From Bacillota bacterium (GTDB lineage Bacteria > Bacillota > Bacilli > Paenibacillales > UBA4045): a DNA stretch of 47,264 nucleotides. Positions 7,850 to 16,686 of this stretch are shown here, in pieces. Position numbers and translations under genes: made by a program. Positions within the stretch are counted from its first letter, which is position 1, and each line of letters begins with the position of its first letter. The stretch spans positions 1 through 47,264 of the forward strand of contig JAEZQY010000015.1 of the NCBI GenBank assembly GCA_023441055.1, in the 5' to 3' direction. The notes under the pieces are model-generated. The model was not told where the DNA came from and did no database searches. It saw only the letters and a list, made by a program, of their open reading frames with translations.

Positions 7850-8601
7850 TGAAGGGTGTCATTCTGGCTGGGGGCACAGGGTCTCGGTTATACCCACTTA
7901 CGAAAGTAACGAATAAGCATCTGCTGCCTGTCGGTCATTATCCGATGATCTATCATAGCATCTACAAGCTCTATGAGGCAGGCATACGAGATATGCTGAT
8001 TGTCACCGGCAGAGAGCATATGGGCGCGGTTGTCAATCTGCTTGGCAGCGGCAGCGAGTTCGGCGCCACCTTCACGTATAAGGTACAGGATGAGGCGGGC
8101 GGGATCGCCCAGGCGCTCGCGCTTGCTGAGCATTATGCCGCAGGAGGACCGGTCACGGTCATTCTGGGCGATAATATCTTCGCCGATGACATTCGGGATG
8201 TTGTTGAGGAGTTCGCCAGAAGGCCGATTGGCGCAAGGATTCTGCTGAAGGAGGTGAACGATCCCGGGCGATTCGGAGTAGCGGAGCTCTCCGGTATACA
8301 GGTGCTGTCTATCGAGGAGAAGCCCAAGCGGCCCAAGAGTGCCTATGCAGTAACTGGCATCTATCTGTTCGATCATCAGGTGTATGATATCATCCGCACG
8401 CTGAAGCCTTCCGGCAGAGGTGAGCTGGAGATTACGGATGTGAATAACGCTTATATAGAGCGAGGTCAGCTGACCTCCTCCATTATGACGGGCTGGTGGA
8501 CGGATGCGGGGACGCATGAATCGCTATTGACCGCTAACGAGCTGGTGCGCGGTATCTCGTTCGATCCGAGCTTCGGCAAGAAATTGGCGGCGGTCAGATG
8601 A
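7849..8601 (+). CDS. rfbA: Glucose-1-phosphate thymidylyltransferase (short form)
   Basis: Sugar-phosphate nucleotidyltransferase of 250 aa that makes dTDP-glucose from dTTP and glucose-1-phosphate. The N-terminal nucleotide loop GGTGSRLYPLT is followed by KHLLPVGHYPM, LGDNIFADD and IEEKPKRPKS. The terminal helical domain of the 290-aa RmlA enzymes is missing; such short forms are common in Gram-positive and archaeal clusters. It is followed directly by rfbC and rfbB, and this context supports dTTP as the nucleotide. The start is coupled (TAATG) with GGAGGGA upstream. Confidence 0.88.
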   Translation: MKGVILAGGTGSRLYPLTKVTNKHLLPVGHYPMIYHSIYKLYEAGIRDMLIVTGREHMGAVVNLLGSGSEFGATFTYKVQDEAGGIAQALALAEHYAAGGPVTVILGDNIFADDIRDVVEEFARRPIGARILLKEVNDPGRFGVAELSGIQVLSIEEKPKRPKSAYAVTGIYLFDHQVYDIIRTLKPSGRGELEITDVNNAYIERGQLTSSIMTGWWTDAGTHESLLTANELVRGISFDPSFGKKLAAVR

Positions 8602-9185
8602 GAATTGTAAACACGGCAATCGACGGTGTTCGGATCGTGGAGCCGGTCGTTCATGAGGATCACCGCGGGTTCTTCATGGAGAGCTATAATCAGCGCTTGT
8701 TCGAAGAGCATGGTCTGCGCTTCTCATTCATTCAGGATAATCATTCGTTATCGACGGAATTGGGCACGGTCCGTGGCTTGCATTACCAGCTGTCGCCGAT
8801 GGCGCAGACGAAGCTGGTGCGCGTGCTTGCAGGCTCGATCTTCGATGTAGCAGTTGATATTCGCCGCTCATCTCCCACGTTCGGACAGTGGGTGGGTGTA
8901 GAGCTGAGCGCGGCGAATAAGCGGCAGCTGCTCATTCCTAAAGGCTTCGCGCACGGCTTCTGTACGCTGGAGCCGGATACTCAGGTGTCCTATAAGGTCG
9001 ATCAATACTATTCGCGTGAGCATGACCGAGGCATTCGCTACAATGATCCGGATATCGGCATCGTGTGGCCGAATGTCATTGACCCGGCAAGTCTGTCAGG
9101 GAAGGATGCGAGCTGTCCTGGCTTAGCAGACGCCGAACTAGACCGCGCGGGAGATTATGGATTAGATAGAGAGGGAGAGGAATAA
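8598..9185 (+). CDS. rfbC: dTDP-4-dehydrorhamnose 3,5-epimerase
   Basis: Cupin-fold epimerase of 195 aa. The motifs cover the active site: HEDHRGFFMESY, QDNHSLS, VRGLHYQ (catalytic His), FDVAVDIRRSSPTFGQW and PKGFAHGFCTLE, with the tyrosine region of VSYKVDQYYSREHDRGIRYNDPDIGI. It converts dTDP-4-keto-6-deoxyglucose to the 4-keto-rhamnose form. It overlaps rfbA by ATGA. The last 25 residues are less conserved. The reductase rfbD, needed to complete dTDP-L-rhamnose, is not in this window. Confidence 0.93.
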   Translation: MRIVNTAIDGVRIVEPVVHEDHRGFFMESYNQRLFEEHGLRFSFIQDNHSLSTELGTVRGLHYQLSPMAQTKLVRVLAGSIFDVAVDIRRSSPTFGQWVGVELSAANKRQLLIPKGFAHGFCTLEPDTQVSYKVDQYYSREHDRGIRYNDPDIGIVWPNVIDPASLSGKDASCPGLADAELDRAGDYGLDREGEE

Positions 9186-9187
9186 CG

Positions 9188-10225
9188 TTGAATATCTTAG
9201 TAACAGGCGGCGCCGGATTCATCGGCAGCAACTTCATCCGGTATATGATCAATCAGGGCAAGTGCAGTATGATTGTGAATCTGGATAAGCTGACTTATGC
9301 GGGTAATGCCGATAATCTAACGGATGTACAGCATGATCCGAGCTACAAGTTCATACGGGGGGATATCGGCAATCCGGAGCTGGTGGATGACATCCTGCGA
9401 ACGTACCTAATTGATACGATTGTCCACTTCGCCGCAGAATCTCATGTTGATCGCAGTATCGCATCGGCTGAGCCGTTCATTCGGACGAATGTGGCGGGCA
9501 CACTGGTACTGCTGGAGGCAGCGCGGAGGAGAGGCATCTATAAGTTTGTTCATATCTCGACTGACGAGGTGTACGGTTCGCTGGGAGCGACCGGCGCATT
9601 CACGGAATCTTCCCCGATTCAGCCCAACAGTCCTTATTCGGCGAGCAAGGCGGGCTCGGATTTATTGGTGCGCGCCTATCACGAGACGTACGGCTTGAAT
9701 GTGAATATTACCCGATGCTCGAATAATTATGGCCCCTATCAATTCCCTGAGAAGCTGATTCCGCTCATGATTACTAACGCGATGGCGGATAAACCGCTGC
9801 CGTTATATGGTGACGGCTTGAATGTGAGGGATTGGATCCATGTGGACGATCACGCGCGAGCGGTCAGCATCGTGATCGAGAAGGGCAGTCCGGGTGAGGT
9901 TTATAATATTGGCGGGCGCTCAGAGCGTACGAATCGGCAGGTGATCGAGGAGATTCTGAGGCTCCTGGAAAAGCCCGTATCGCTGATACGCAAGGTGGAG
10001 GATCGGCTTGGTCATGACCGGCGCTATGCGATTGACCCGAACAAGATTGAGCGCGAGCTGGGCTTCCATCCGGCGATCTCCTTCGAGGAGGGTCTAATGA
10101 TGACCGTGCGCTGGTACAGCAAGAACAAGGGCTGGTGGAGAAAAATTCAGAACGGTCAATATCTGGAGGAATTGCTGCCACTACCGACTCAGGAGGAACG
10201 GCCATCGATCCATTCCGTTGGTTGA
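9188..10225 (+). CDS. rfbB: dTDP-glucose 4,6-dehydratase
   Basis: Extended short-chain dehydrogenase of 345 aa. It has the NAD-binding GGAGFIGSNFIRY, the FAAESHVDRSI segment, HISTDEVYGSL with the catalytic Asp-Glu pair, the catalytic YSASKAGSD (Tyr-x3-Lys) and TRCSNNYGPYQFPEKLIP. It makes dTDP-4-keto-6-deoxyglucose. The start is TTG at 9188, two nt after the rfbC stop and preceded by GAGAGGGAGAGG; no ATG is placed better. The order rfbA-rfbC-rfbB without rfbD suggests either an unlinked reductase or a different 6-deoxysugar. Confidence 0.94.
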   Translation: MNILVTGGAGFIGSNFIRYMINQGKCSMIVNLDKLTYAGNADNLTDVQHDPSYKFIRGDIGNPELVDDILRTYLIDTIVHFAAESHVDRSIASAEPFIRTNVAGTLVLLEAARRRGIYKFVHISTDEVYGSLGATGAFTESSPIQPNSPYSASKAGSDLLVRAYHETYGLNVNITRCSNNYGPYQFPEKLIPLMITNAMADKPLPLYGDGLNVRDWIHVDDHARAVSIVIEKGSPGEVYNIGGRSERTNRQVIEEILRLLEKPVSLIRKVEDRLGHDRRYAIDPNKIERELGFHPAISFEEGLMMTVRWYSKNKGWWRKIQNGQYLEELLPLPTQEERPSIHSVG

Positions 10226-10557
10226 ATGCGGGTGAACGACTGAGCGCATGATGTGCGTTATATCATTCGAAAACACCGCTGTTACGCGTGAATGGCTCGG
10301 ACCTGCCGAACTGAATTGCATAAACTGCATCTTATCGCGTCAATTTCAGCTCGAGTGGCGTCATGACCTGCAGATCATACAGGTGAATGGCTGAAAATGA
10401 CTAAAAGTCGAAGCGGTAAGCCCGTCAGCCTGCAGTTTTTACATCTCAGTGGGCTCATATCGCGTAATAATAGCTATCCACCTGCAGATTTTACATCTCG
10501 CGCTTCATTTATCTGCACAACGTTTATTCACGAGGAGGAGAGGGAGGAGATCATGCG
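10226..10557. other. 332-nt gap with degenerate CCTGCAG-N-TTTACATCTC direct repeats
   Basis: No credible gene is visible. CCTGCAGTTTTTACATCTC at 10429-10447 recurs with one change at 10481-10499, 52 nt later. A poorer copy starts CCTGCAGATCATAC at 10367. The spacing is close to the 51-bp period of the arrays at 1 and 31982, but the sequence is unrelated. I see no terminator with a T-run and no clear promoter; the gap separates rfbB from vanZ inside the EPS locus. Confidence 0.6.
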
Positions 10558-11169
10558 ATGAAACAACGGCGATGGTTCATAATCGTTCCGCTGCTCACCG
10601 TGCTGCTGTGCATCGTCTGTCTCTCCTCGCAATCCTACAGCCAGCAGACGATTCGGCCATGGCTGACTAGCGGTAATATGGAGGAATGGCTAATTCGAGT
10701 GCTGCGGAATGTGCGCTTCATCTATGACGGTCAGGAGGTCAGCGTCCGCAGTATGGGCGGCAGCAATGCAGCGGAATTCATGCTGCGCAAGCTCGCCCAC
10801 ATGGTTCTGTACGGCAGTCTGAGCTTCACCATGCTAATGGCAGCCTGGGTTCTTATGCCATGGCGGAAGGGTGTCAGTGTAGCGGTGACGCTCGGGCTCG
10901 CGCTACTGCTGGCTCTGGCGGATGAATTCAATCAGCAATTCTCAGTGGAGCGCACAGCGAGCCTGGCCGATGTCGGCATTGATATGGTTGGGGCAGCGCT
11001 GGGCGTGATCCTCTTCCTGATCGGCAGCCTACTGTATACGCAGCGCCAGGAACGCCTCGCATACAAGGCGAACAGCAGGCGGCGGTTGATGCGTATTTTC
11101 TATGGGATGGATGATACGAATCGTATCGAACGAGAGAGAGATCGACATAAACGACAAGGAGGAATTTGA
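10558..11169 (+). CDS. VanZ-family membrane protein
   Basis: A 203-aa protein with an N-terminal hydrophobic segment (IVPLLTVLLCIVCLSS) and at least three more near residues 85-105, 108-125 and 138-160. The VanZ core is ADEFNQQF followed by RTASLADVGIDMVGAALG. The founding member gives low-level teicoplanin resistance, but most members are in envelope gene clusters with unknown function. The start follows GAGGAGGAGAGGGAGGAGATC. It sits just ahead of galU, whose TTG start is 1 nt past this stop, so the two are probably co-translated. Confidence 0.85.
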   Translation: MKQRRWFIIVPLLTVLLCIVCLSSQSYSQQTIRPWLTSGNMEEWLIRVLRNVRFIYDGQEVSVRSMGGSNAAEFMLRKLAHMVLYGSLSFTMLMAAWVLMPWRKGVSVAVTLGLALLLALADEFNQQFSVERTASLADVGIDMVGAALGVILFLIGSLLYTQRQERLAYKANSRRRLMRIFYGMDDTNRIERERDRHKRQGGI

Positions 11170-11170
11170 C

Positions 11171-12070
11171 TTGCAGAAGATCAAGAAGGCGATTATTCCC
11201 GCAGCGGGATTGGGGACGAGGTTCCTGCCGGCTACGAAAGCGATGCCGAAGGAAATGCTGCCCATTATCGATAAACCGACGATTCAATACATCGTGGAGG
11301 AAGCGGTGGAATCGGGTATTGAGGATATCATTATCGTGACGGGCAAGGGGAAGCGCGCGATTGAGGATCACTTCGATCATGCGATCGAGCTCGAGCAGCG
11401 CTTATTCGATAATGGCAAGCTGCAATTGTTGAAGGAAGTGCAGCGTCCCTCAGCGGTGGATATTCACTATATTCGCCAGAAGGAGCCGCGCGGACTAGGT
11501 CATGCCATCTGGTGTGCCAGGCGGTTTATCGGAGATGAACCGTTCGCTGTCCTGCTAGGTGATGATATTGTCTCTGCGAGTGTGCCATGTCTGAAGCAAT
11601 TAATCGCGCAATACGAGGAGACGTTGTCGCCGGTCATCGGTGTACAGCAGGTGCCTGAGGATCAGACGTATCGGTATGGCATTATCGAGCCCGATGAGCA
11701 ATTCGGACGTCTCATCGCGGTCAATAAGCTGGTCGAGAAGCCATTGATCGGTCAGGCGCCATCGAATATGGCGATTATGGGTCGCTATATTCTGACTCCG
11801 GACATCTTCGACTTCCTGGAGACGCAGGAGCAGGGCGCTGGCGGCGAGATTCAATTGACGGACGCCATCCAACGATTGAGCGAGCTGCGTCAAATTTATG
11901 CGTACGAATTCGAGGGAACTCGTTACGATGTCGGGGAGAAATTGGGCTTTATCCTGACTACGATCGACTTCGCACTGCGCAATCAGGAGCTGCGCTATCC
12001 GCTGCTCGACGCCTTGGAAGCGGTAATGGTCCAGCATCGACTGCCATCGCGAATGAGTCAGCATGGCTAG
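11171..12070 (+). CDS. galU: UTP-glucose-1-phosphate uridylyltransferase
   Basis: A 299-aa enzyme making UDP-glucose. Motifs are IIPAAGLGTRFLPATKAMPK at the N-terminus, TGKGKRAIEDHFD, RQKEPRGLGHAIWCAR, LLGDDIV and VEKP, and the length is normal for bacterial GalU. The start is taken as TTG at 11171 because AAGGAGG (11156-11162) sits 8 nt upstream; the open frame reaches 11102 but that part overlaps vanZ and has no RBS. The end overlaps the flippase gene by 8 nt. It feeds the EPS glycosyltransferases. Confidence 0.93.
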   Translation: MQKIKKAIIPAAGLGTRFLPATKAMPKEMLPIIDKPTIQYIVEEAVESGIEDIIIVTGKGKRAIEDHFDHAIELEQRLFDNGKLQLLKEVQRPSAVDIHYIRQKEPRGLGHAIWCARRFIGDEPFAVLLGDDIVSASVPCLKQLIAQYEETLSPVIGVQQVPEDQTYRYGIIEPDEQFGRLIAVNKLVEKPLIGQAPSNMAIMGRYILTPDIFDFLETQEQGAGGEIQLTDAIQRLSELRQIYAYEFEGTRYDVGEKLGFILTTIDFALRNQELRYPLLDALEAVMVQHRLPSRMSQHG

Positions 12071-13415
12071 CTCTCGCGCGGCTGCGATCCGCCATATATC
12101 CGGCCTATTCAGCGCGGCCTTCCAGGGGAAGGGATTACTTGGTCACACCATTCGAACGATGGGCATCAGCGTAGCGATCTTGCTGGTGAATGTGGCGACC
12201 GGGATGATCACGGCCCGCGTGCTCGGGCCGATCGGGCGCGGTGATCAGGCGGCGATGATTCTGTGGCCGCAATTCCTGGCGTTCGCAGTAACCTTCGGCC
12301 TGCCGACCGCCCTGCTCTATCATGCCAAGAAGACACCTGAGGAGGAGGGGGGGCTGTTCTACGGATCGCTCATCCTAGCAGGTGTGACCAGTCTGGTCGC
12401 GATGATAATTGGAGTATTCTTGATTCCAGTGTTGGTCAGCAATCATCCGTCGAGCCTTGTTGCAGCGCAATGGTTCCTGCTCGTCATCCCGCTGATGCAC
12501 TTCTTCTTCCTCAATAATGCGCTATTCCGGGCGCGGGAGGAGTTCCATCTATTCAATCGGATGAGATACCTGCTGCCGGTGCTGACGCTTACCCTGCTGC
12601 TGTTGTTCATTGCTGCTGGGCGGTTGACCCCGCTCACATCGAGCCTGGCGTACCTGCTTCCCTATGTGCCGATTACCGGCTGGGCGCTCTATCGCGGGCT
12701 CAGCCTATATCGGCCCAAGCTGCAGGCGATACGCGCTTCCTTCCGCCGGCTGCTGCATTACGGAGCGGGCTCCTATGGCATCGATCTGATGGGCAATCTC
12801 ATCCTGTATGTCGATCAGATTATGCTGATCGGTCTGCTGGCGCCGGAGGCGCTCGGGCTGTATGTGGTTGCCGTCAGCTTGTCCAGGATGGTGAATGTAT
12901 TCTCAAGCTCGATCATTATGGTCCTATTCCCCAAGGCATCTGGCTTGGAGGAGCAGGAGGCAGCGTTGTTATCTCTGCGCGTCTATAAGCTGAGCACTGC
13001 AATCGCGCTTATCGGCGCTTCGGCGATCGTGCTGGCGGCCCCGCTGGTCATTCGCTTGTTATATGGCGGAGCCTTCGCGGAAGCGATCCCTGTATTCCGG
13101 CTGCTGCTCATGGATGTTGTGATCGGGGGATCCGTGTTCGTGCTGGGGCAAGCCTTCATGGCGGCGGGCAAGCCGAGTGTGATGGCGATCTCCCAGGCGA
13201 TTGGCATCGCGATCATTGTGCCGCTGCTCTATATACTTGTACCGCAGTACGGCTTGATGGGCGCGGGGGTGACGATGCTGATTGCCTCGGTTGCGAGATG
13301 GGTCTATGTGCTGATAAGCTTCGAACGCAGGTTCAGACGTGGCTATCGCGCCCTGTGGATTTCGATGGATGATTGCCGCTGGTTCATGGATCAACTTAAA
13401 GCTAGAAGGAAGTGA
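12063..13415 (+). CDS. Wzx-like oligosaccharide flippase
   Basis: Integral membrane protein of 450 aa with about 12-14 hydrophobic segments, in the MATE/MVF polysaccharide-export superfamily. Early sequence reads GISVAILLVNVATGMITARV, then LGPIGRGDQAAMILWPQ, which is the typical N-terminal pattern. It should flip undecaprenyl-PP repeat units across the membrane for the Wzy-like polymerase encoded at 4845. It begins 8 nt inside galU and ends 6 nt before manC. The C-terminus is Arg-rich and cytoplasmic. Confidence 0.88.
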   Translation: MASSRAAAIRHISGLFSAAFQGKGLLGHTIRTMGISVAILLVNVATGMITARVLGPIGRGDQAAMILWPQFLAFAVTFGLPTALLYHAKKTPEEEGGLFYGSLILAGVTSLVAMIIGVFLIPVLVSNHPSSLVAAQWFLLVIPLMHFFFLNNALFRAREEFHLFNRMRYLLPVLTLTLLLLFIAAGRLTPLTSSLAYLLPYVPITGWALYRGLSLYRPKLQAIRASFRRLLHYGAGSYGIDLMGNLILYVDQIMLIGLLAPEALGLYVVAVSLSRMVNVFSSSIIMVLFPKASGLEEQEAALLSLRVYKLSTAIALIGASAIVLAAPLVIRLLYGGAFAEAIPVFRLLLMDVVIGGSVFVLGQAFMAAGKPSVMAISQAIGIAIIVPLLYILVPQYGLMGAGVTMLIASVARWVYVLISFERRFRRGYRALWISMDDCRWFMDQLKARRK

Positions 13416-13421
13416 ACACAG

Positions 13422-14807
13422 ATGAAGCTAGTACTATTATCAGGCGGCTCAGGTACCCGGCTGTGGCCGCTGTCGAATGCCTCCAGATCCAAGCAATTCC
13501 TCAAGGTGCTGGAAGGGCCTGGCGGGGGCATGGAATCGATGGTTGAGCGTGTCTGGCGGCAGCTTGGAGATGCTGGCCTGCAAGCCTCCGCCTATCTTGT
13601 CGCAGGCCGCGAGCAGGAGGATATCCTGCGCAGTCAACTGGGCCAGGCAGCGCCGATCATTCTGGAGCCTGAGCGGAGAGACACCTTCCCTGCCGTAGCG
13701 TTGTCTGCGGCTTATCTATACTCGATTGACAGCATCGGCCTGGATGAGACGATTATCGTGATGCCGGTCGATCTCTATGTGGATGGGCGCTTCTTCGAGA
13801 CGATCAGCCGTATGGAGCAGGTGCTGGAGGATACGAGCGCGGAGCTGGCGCTGGTCGGAGCGTGTCCGACTTATCCATCCGAGAAGTACGGGTATATCTT
13901 ACCTAGGACGACGTTGTCAAATAAAGCTGTGGAACAAGGGGGCGTATTCCAGGTCGATCAGTTCCGCGAGAAGCCGAGCGCAATGGCAGCGCAGCGCCTG
14001 ATTGAGGGAGGCGCGCTGTGGAATTGCGGCGTGTTCGTGTTCAAGCTGAACTATCTGATCAATCTTTTGATTGATAAGGGCTTGCCGCTGCAATACGAGG
14101 AGATGGTTAAGCGGTATGCCGGACTGACCAAGACCAGCTTCGATTATGAAGTGCTGGAGAAGGCGACGGCGATTAGCGCGGTGGCCTACCAGGGAAGCTG
14201 GAAGGACTTAGGGACTTGGAACACGCTGACCGAAGAAATAGGTGGAACCCAGATCGGGCAGGGCTACCTGTCCGAGAACAGCGAGAACAGCCACCTCATC
14301 AATGAGCTGGACATTCCAATCGCTGTGCTAGGGATTAAGAATGCGATTATCGCCGCTGGCTCCGATGGCATCATTGTGGCTGACAAATCAATGAGCCATC
14401 AGATCAAGGAAGTGGGCGCTGTGTTCGAAAGCCGTCCGATGCTGGAGGAATTCTCCTGGGGAGTAAGTCGAGTCATTGATCGCCATAAGGGTGCCGATGG
14501 CTGGGAATCCATTACGAGAAGGGTGAATATCTGCGACGGCGAGAATGTGGCGTATCACGCTCATCTGCTGCGCCGTGAAATCTGGCATATCCTATCCGGC
14601 GAGGGTGAGGCGGTCGTGGGCGGCAGGCTCTTCCGAGTGAAGGCAGGCGAGGTGGTGCCAATTCCGCAAGGCGTGCATCATTGCTTGCGAGGCATACGCG
14701 ATCTACAGCTATTGGAGGTCCAGCGGGGACCTGATTTATCAGATCGGGACATGATTCGAGTGTGTGAATCCTGGCAAGATATCGCGACAAGATATCTAAT
14801 CAGTTGA
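13422..14807 (+). CDS. manC: Mannose-1-phosphate guanylyltransferase with C-terminal cupin
   Basis: A 461-aa two-domain protein. Residues 1-280 are a nucleotidyltransferase with GGSGTRLWPLSNAS, SKQFL, EPERRDTFPAVALSAAYL, MPVDLY and EKYGYI; FREKP and WNCGVFVFK fit GDP-mannose pyrophosphorylases. Residues about 340-455 form a cupin (type II phosphomannose isomerase-like) with HLLRREIWHILSGEGEAVV and VPIPQGVHHCLRG. It makes GDP-mannose, implying mannose or a derivative in the polymer, which fits the GH26 enzyme at 17844. Whether the cupin is an active isomerase is unclear, as its metal-site pattern is diverged. Confidence 0.88.
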   Translation: MKLVLLSGGSGTRLWPLSNASRSKQFLKVLEGPGGGMESMVERVWRQLGDAGLQASAYLVAGREQEDILRSQLGQAAPIILEPERRDTFPAVALSAAYLYSIDSIGLDETIIVMPVDLYVDGRFFETISRMEQVLEDTSAELALVGACPTYPSEKYGYILPRTTLSNKAVEQGGVFQVDQFREKPSAMAAQRLIEGGALWNCGVFVFKLNYLINLLIDKGLPLQYEEMVKRYAGLTKTSFDYEVLEKATAISAVAYQGSWKDLGTWNTLTEEIGGTQIGQGYLSENSENSHLINELDIPIAVLGIKNAIIAAGSDGIIVADKSMSHQIKEVGAVFESRPMLEEFSWGVSRVIDRHKGADGWESITRRVNICDGENVAYHAHLLRREIWHILSGEGEAVVGGRLFRVKAGEVVPIPQGVHHCLRGIRDLQLLEVQRGPDLSDRDMIRVCESWQDIATRYLIS

Positions 14808-14823
14808 AGAGGGGGTGGTCTGG

Positions 14824-15474
14824 ATGGGGACATGGGCTGGTAAGCTTCAGAAGCGTATACGCGACATGAAGGGGCGCGCGACAGCGGTGCTGTGGTATCA
14901 ATGGATGTTCTACCGCATCGGGTCCAAGTGCTCAATCTCTCCGCCATTCTACGGCCATCAGCTTGAGCATGCTGAATTAGGGTACGGCGTCTCGATTGGG
15001 CCGGGCTGCAGGATGGAGGTTCATCCGGAAGAGAGGCGCAACAAGCAGCCTAGACCGATTCTACATATCGGAGATCGCACTCGATTAGGTCATCATGTGA
15101 CGATCTCGTGTCATCAATCGCTGTTCATCGGTGATGAAGCGCTAATCGCCGGAGGCTGTTATATCAGCGATAACAACCATTCGATTGATCCGGAAGGACC
15201 GCGGTATCTGAATCAGCCGCTCAAGGGACAGAAGACGATCATTGAGAAGGGGGTATGGCTTGGTCAGAATGTGTGCGTATTGGCCGGGTCGCATATTGGC
15301 GAGCGCTCCATCATCGGAGCCGGCAGCGTCGTCAGCGGGACGATTCCCGCTTACAGCATCGCGGTCGGCAATCCTGCGCGTATCGTGAAGCAGTACAGCT
15401 TCGAGACGAAGAAGTGGGAGCGTGTAGACAGCGGAGAGGAGCCAGCCGCATCATTAATGCGAATAGGGAGCTGA
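14824..15474 (+). CDS. Left-handed beta-helix acyltransferase (hexapeptide repeat)
   Basis: A 216-aa protein with about 80 N-terminal residues followed by hexapeptide repeats (IGDRTRLGHHVTISC, IGDEALIAGGCYISD, VWLGQNVCVLAG, IGERSIIGAGSVVSG) and the closing AVGNPARIVKQY of the Xat/CysE-like family. NNHSID carries the catalytic-type His. It probably O-acetylates a sugar of the repeat unit. The start at 14824 is chosen because AAGAGGGGG is 8 nt upstream; a GTG at 14815 lies inside that RBS. The next gene begins 4 nt after its stop. Confidence 0.85.
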   Translation: MGTWAGKLQKRIRDMKGRATAVLWYQWMFYRIGSKCSISPPFYGHQLEHAELGYGVSIGPGCRMEVHPEERRNKQPRPILHIGDRTRLGHHVTISCHQSLFIGDEALIAGGCYISDNNHSIDPEGPRYLNQPLKGQKTIIEKGVWLGQNVCVLAGSHIGERSIIGAGSVVSGTIPAYSIAVGNPARIVKQYSFETKKWERVDSGEEPAASLMRIGS

Positions 15475-15478
15475 TCTT

Positions 15479-16681
15479 ATGGAACAGAAGCGGATAGGGA
15501 TTGTGGGTACGGGATTCATAGGAAGAGGGCAATCGATCGCGATTGACATGCATCCGGATTATCAATTGTCTTATATCTTAACCAGGCGGAAGATAACGGC
15601 CTGCCAGGACCATCCGTTCGCTGGACGGCTCACGAATTCGGTCCAAGCATTAATGGAGCACTCCGATCTGGTCATAGAATGCAGCGGAGACGTGTTATAT
15701 GCGACTGAGGTAGTCAACAAGCTGATGGATGCCGGAATTCCGGTAGTCACGATGAATGTGGAGATGCAGCTGGTCGCGGGCTCCTATCTGGCAACGAAGG
15801 GATTGATTACGGAGGCTGAGGGCGATCAGCCGGGTAGTCTGGCTGCGCTGCATGAGAATGTAGTCAAGATGGGATTTAAGCCGCTTGTATACGGCAATGT
15901 GAAGGGATTCTTGGATGAGAACCCCAGCCGCAAATCGATGATGTATTGGAGTCGCAAGCAGGGACTGAGTCTGGATATGGTCACCTCCTTCACAGATGGA
16001 ACCAAGGTGCAGATGGAGCAGGCGATTCTCGCCAATGGATTAGGCGCAGACTTGGTTCGACCTGGCATGCTAGGTTTGGAGACGGAGCAGATTGAGGATG
16101 TGACGAACCGTCTGGCCTTGAGCGCGAAGTACCGCGGCAAGCCGATCAGCGAATATATCGTGTCACGTCATGCACCGCCCGGTGTATTCATCATTGCGGA
16201 GCATCACCAGGAGCAGCGGGAGTACTTAAGGCACTGCAAGATGGGGGATGGTCCCTATTATGCGATCGTAACGCCGTATCACCTCTGTCATCTAGAGGTG
16301 ATCAAGACGATTAACCGTGTCTTCCGAGGCCAGGGGGTATTGCTCGGCAACGGCGCAGCGCCTGTTGTCAGCGTGGCGGCCATTGCCAAGACGGATATGT
16401 CCGCTGGAGAGTGGATCGACAAGGCGGTCGGCAGCTTCGAGTTCAGAGGGCGGGCTATCCGCATCGAGGACGACCCAGACCATGTGCCGATCTCGCTGCT
16501 TACGCAGGCCGTGCTGAAGCGGAGGCTGAGGGCTGGCGATGTGGTTCGCTACGATGATGTAGAGCTGCCTGATAGCCTTGCGCTGAAATTCTGGCATAAG
16601 ACGATGGCGCATAGAGTGAGGATTTATCAACACTTCGCCTTCCTGATGGGGGCTGTAGATTTATTTTTAAAAGGAGCATGA
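15479..16681 (+). CDS. NAD(P)-binding oxidoreductase-like protein with C-terminal SAF domain (copy 1)
   Basis: A 400-aa protein. The N-terminus is a Rossmann fold (RIGIVGTGFIGRG), followed by SDLVIECSGDVLYATEVV and VVTMNVEMQLVAG, like homoserine-dehydrogenase-related enzymes. A conserved centre (EGDQPGSLAALHENVV, YGNVKGFLDEN, FTDGTKVQMEQA) precedes a C-terminal SAF-like region near residues 335-375 (LLTQAVLKRRLRAGDVVRYD, DVELPDSLAL). The substrate is unknown. It is a close paralogue of the next gene, and both sit in the EPS operon. Here a role in making or modifying a nucleotide-linked sugar or branched acid is plausible, but this is inference. Confidence 0.75.
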   Translation: MEQKRIGIVGTGFIGRGQSIAIDMHPDYQLSYILTRRKITACQDHPFAGRLTNSVQALMEHSDLVIECSGDVLYATEVVNKLMDAGIPVVTMNVEMQLVAGSYLATKGLITEAEGDQPGSLAALHENVVKMGFKPLVYGNVKGFLDENPSRKSMMYWSRKQGLSLDMVTSFTDGTKVQMEQAILANGLGADLVRPGMLGLETEQIEDVTNRLALSAKYRGKPISEYIVSRHAPPGVFIIAEHHQEQREYLRHCKMGDGPYYAIVTPYHLCHLEVIKTINRVFRGQGVLLGNGAAPVVSVAAIAKTDMSAGEWIDKAVGSFEFRGRAIRIEDDPDHVPISLLTQAVLKRRLRAGDVVRYDDVELPDSLALKFWHKTMAHRVRIYQHFAFLMGAVDLFLKGA

Positions 16682-16686
16682 AGGGT

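Noticed and set aside
7888..8517. 209-aa minus-strand open frame opposite rfbA
   Set aside because: Shadow of a strongly supported nucleotidyltransferase; no motif or RBS.
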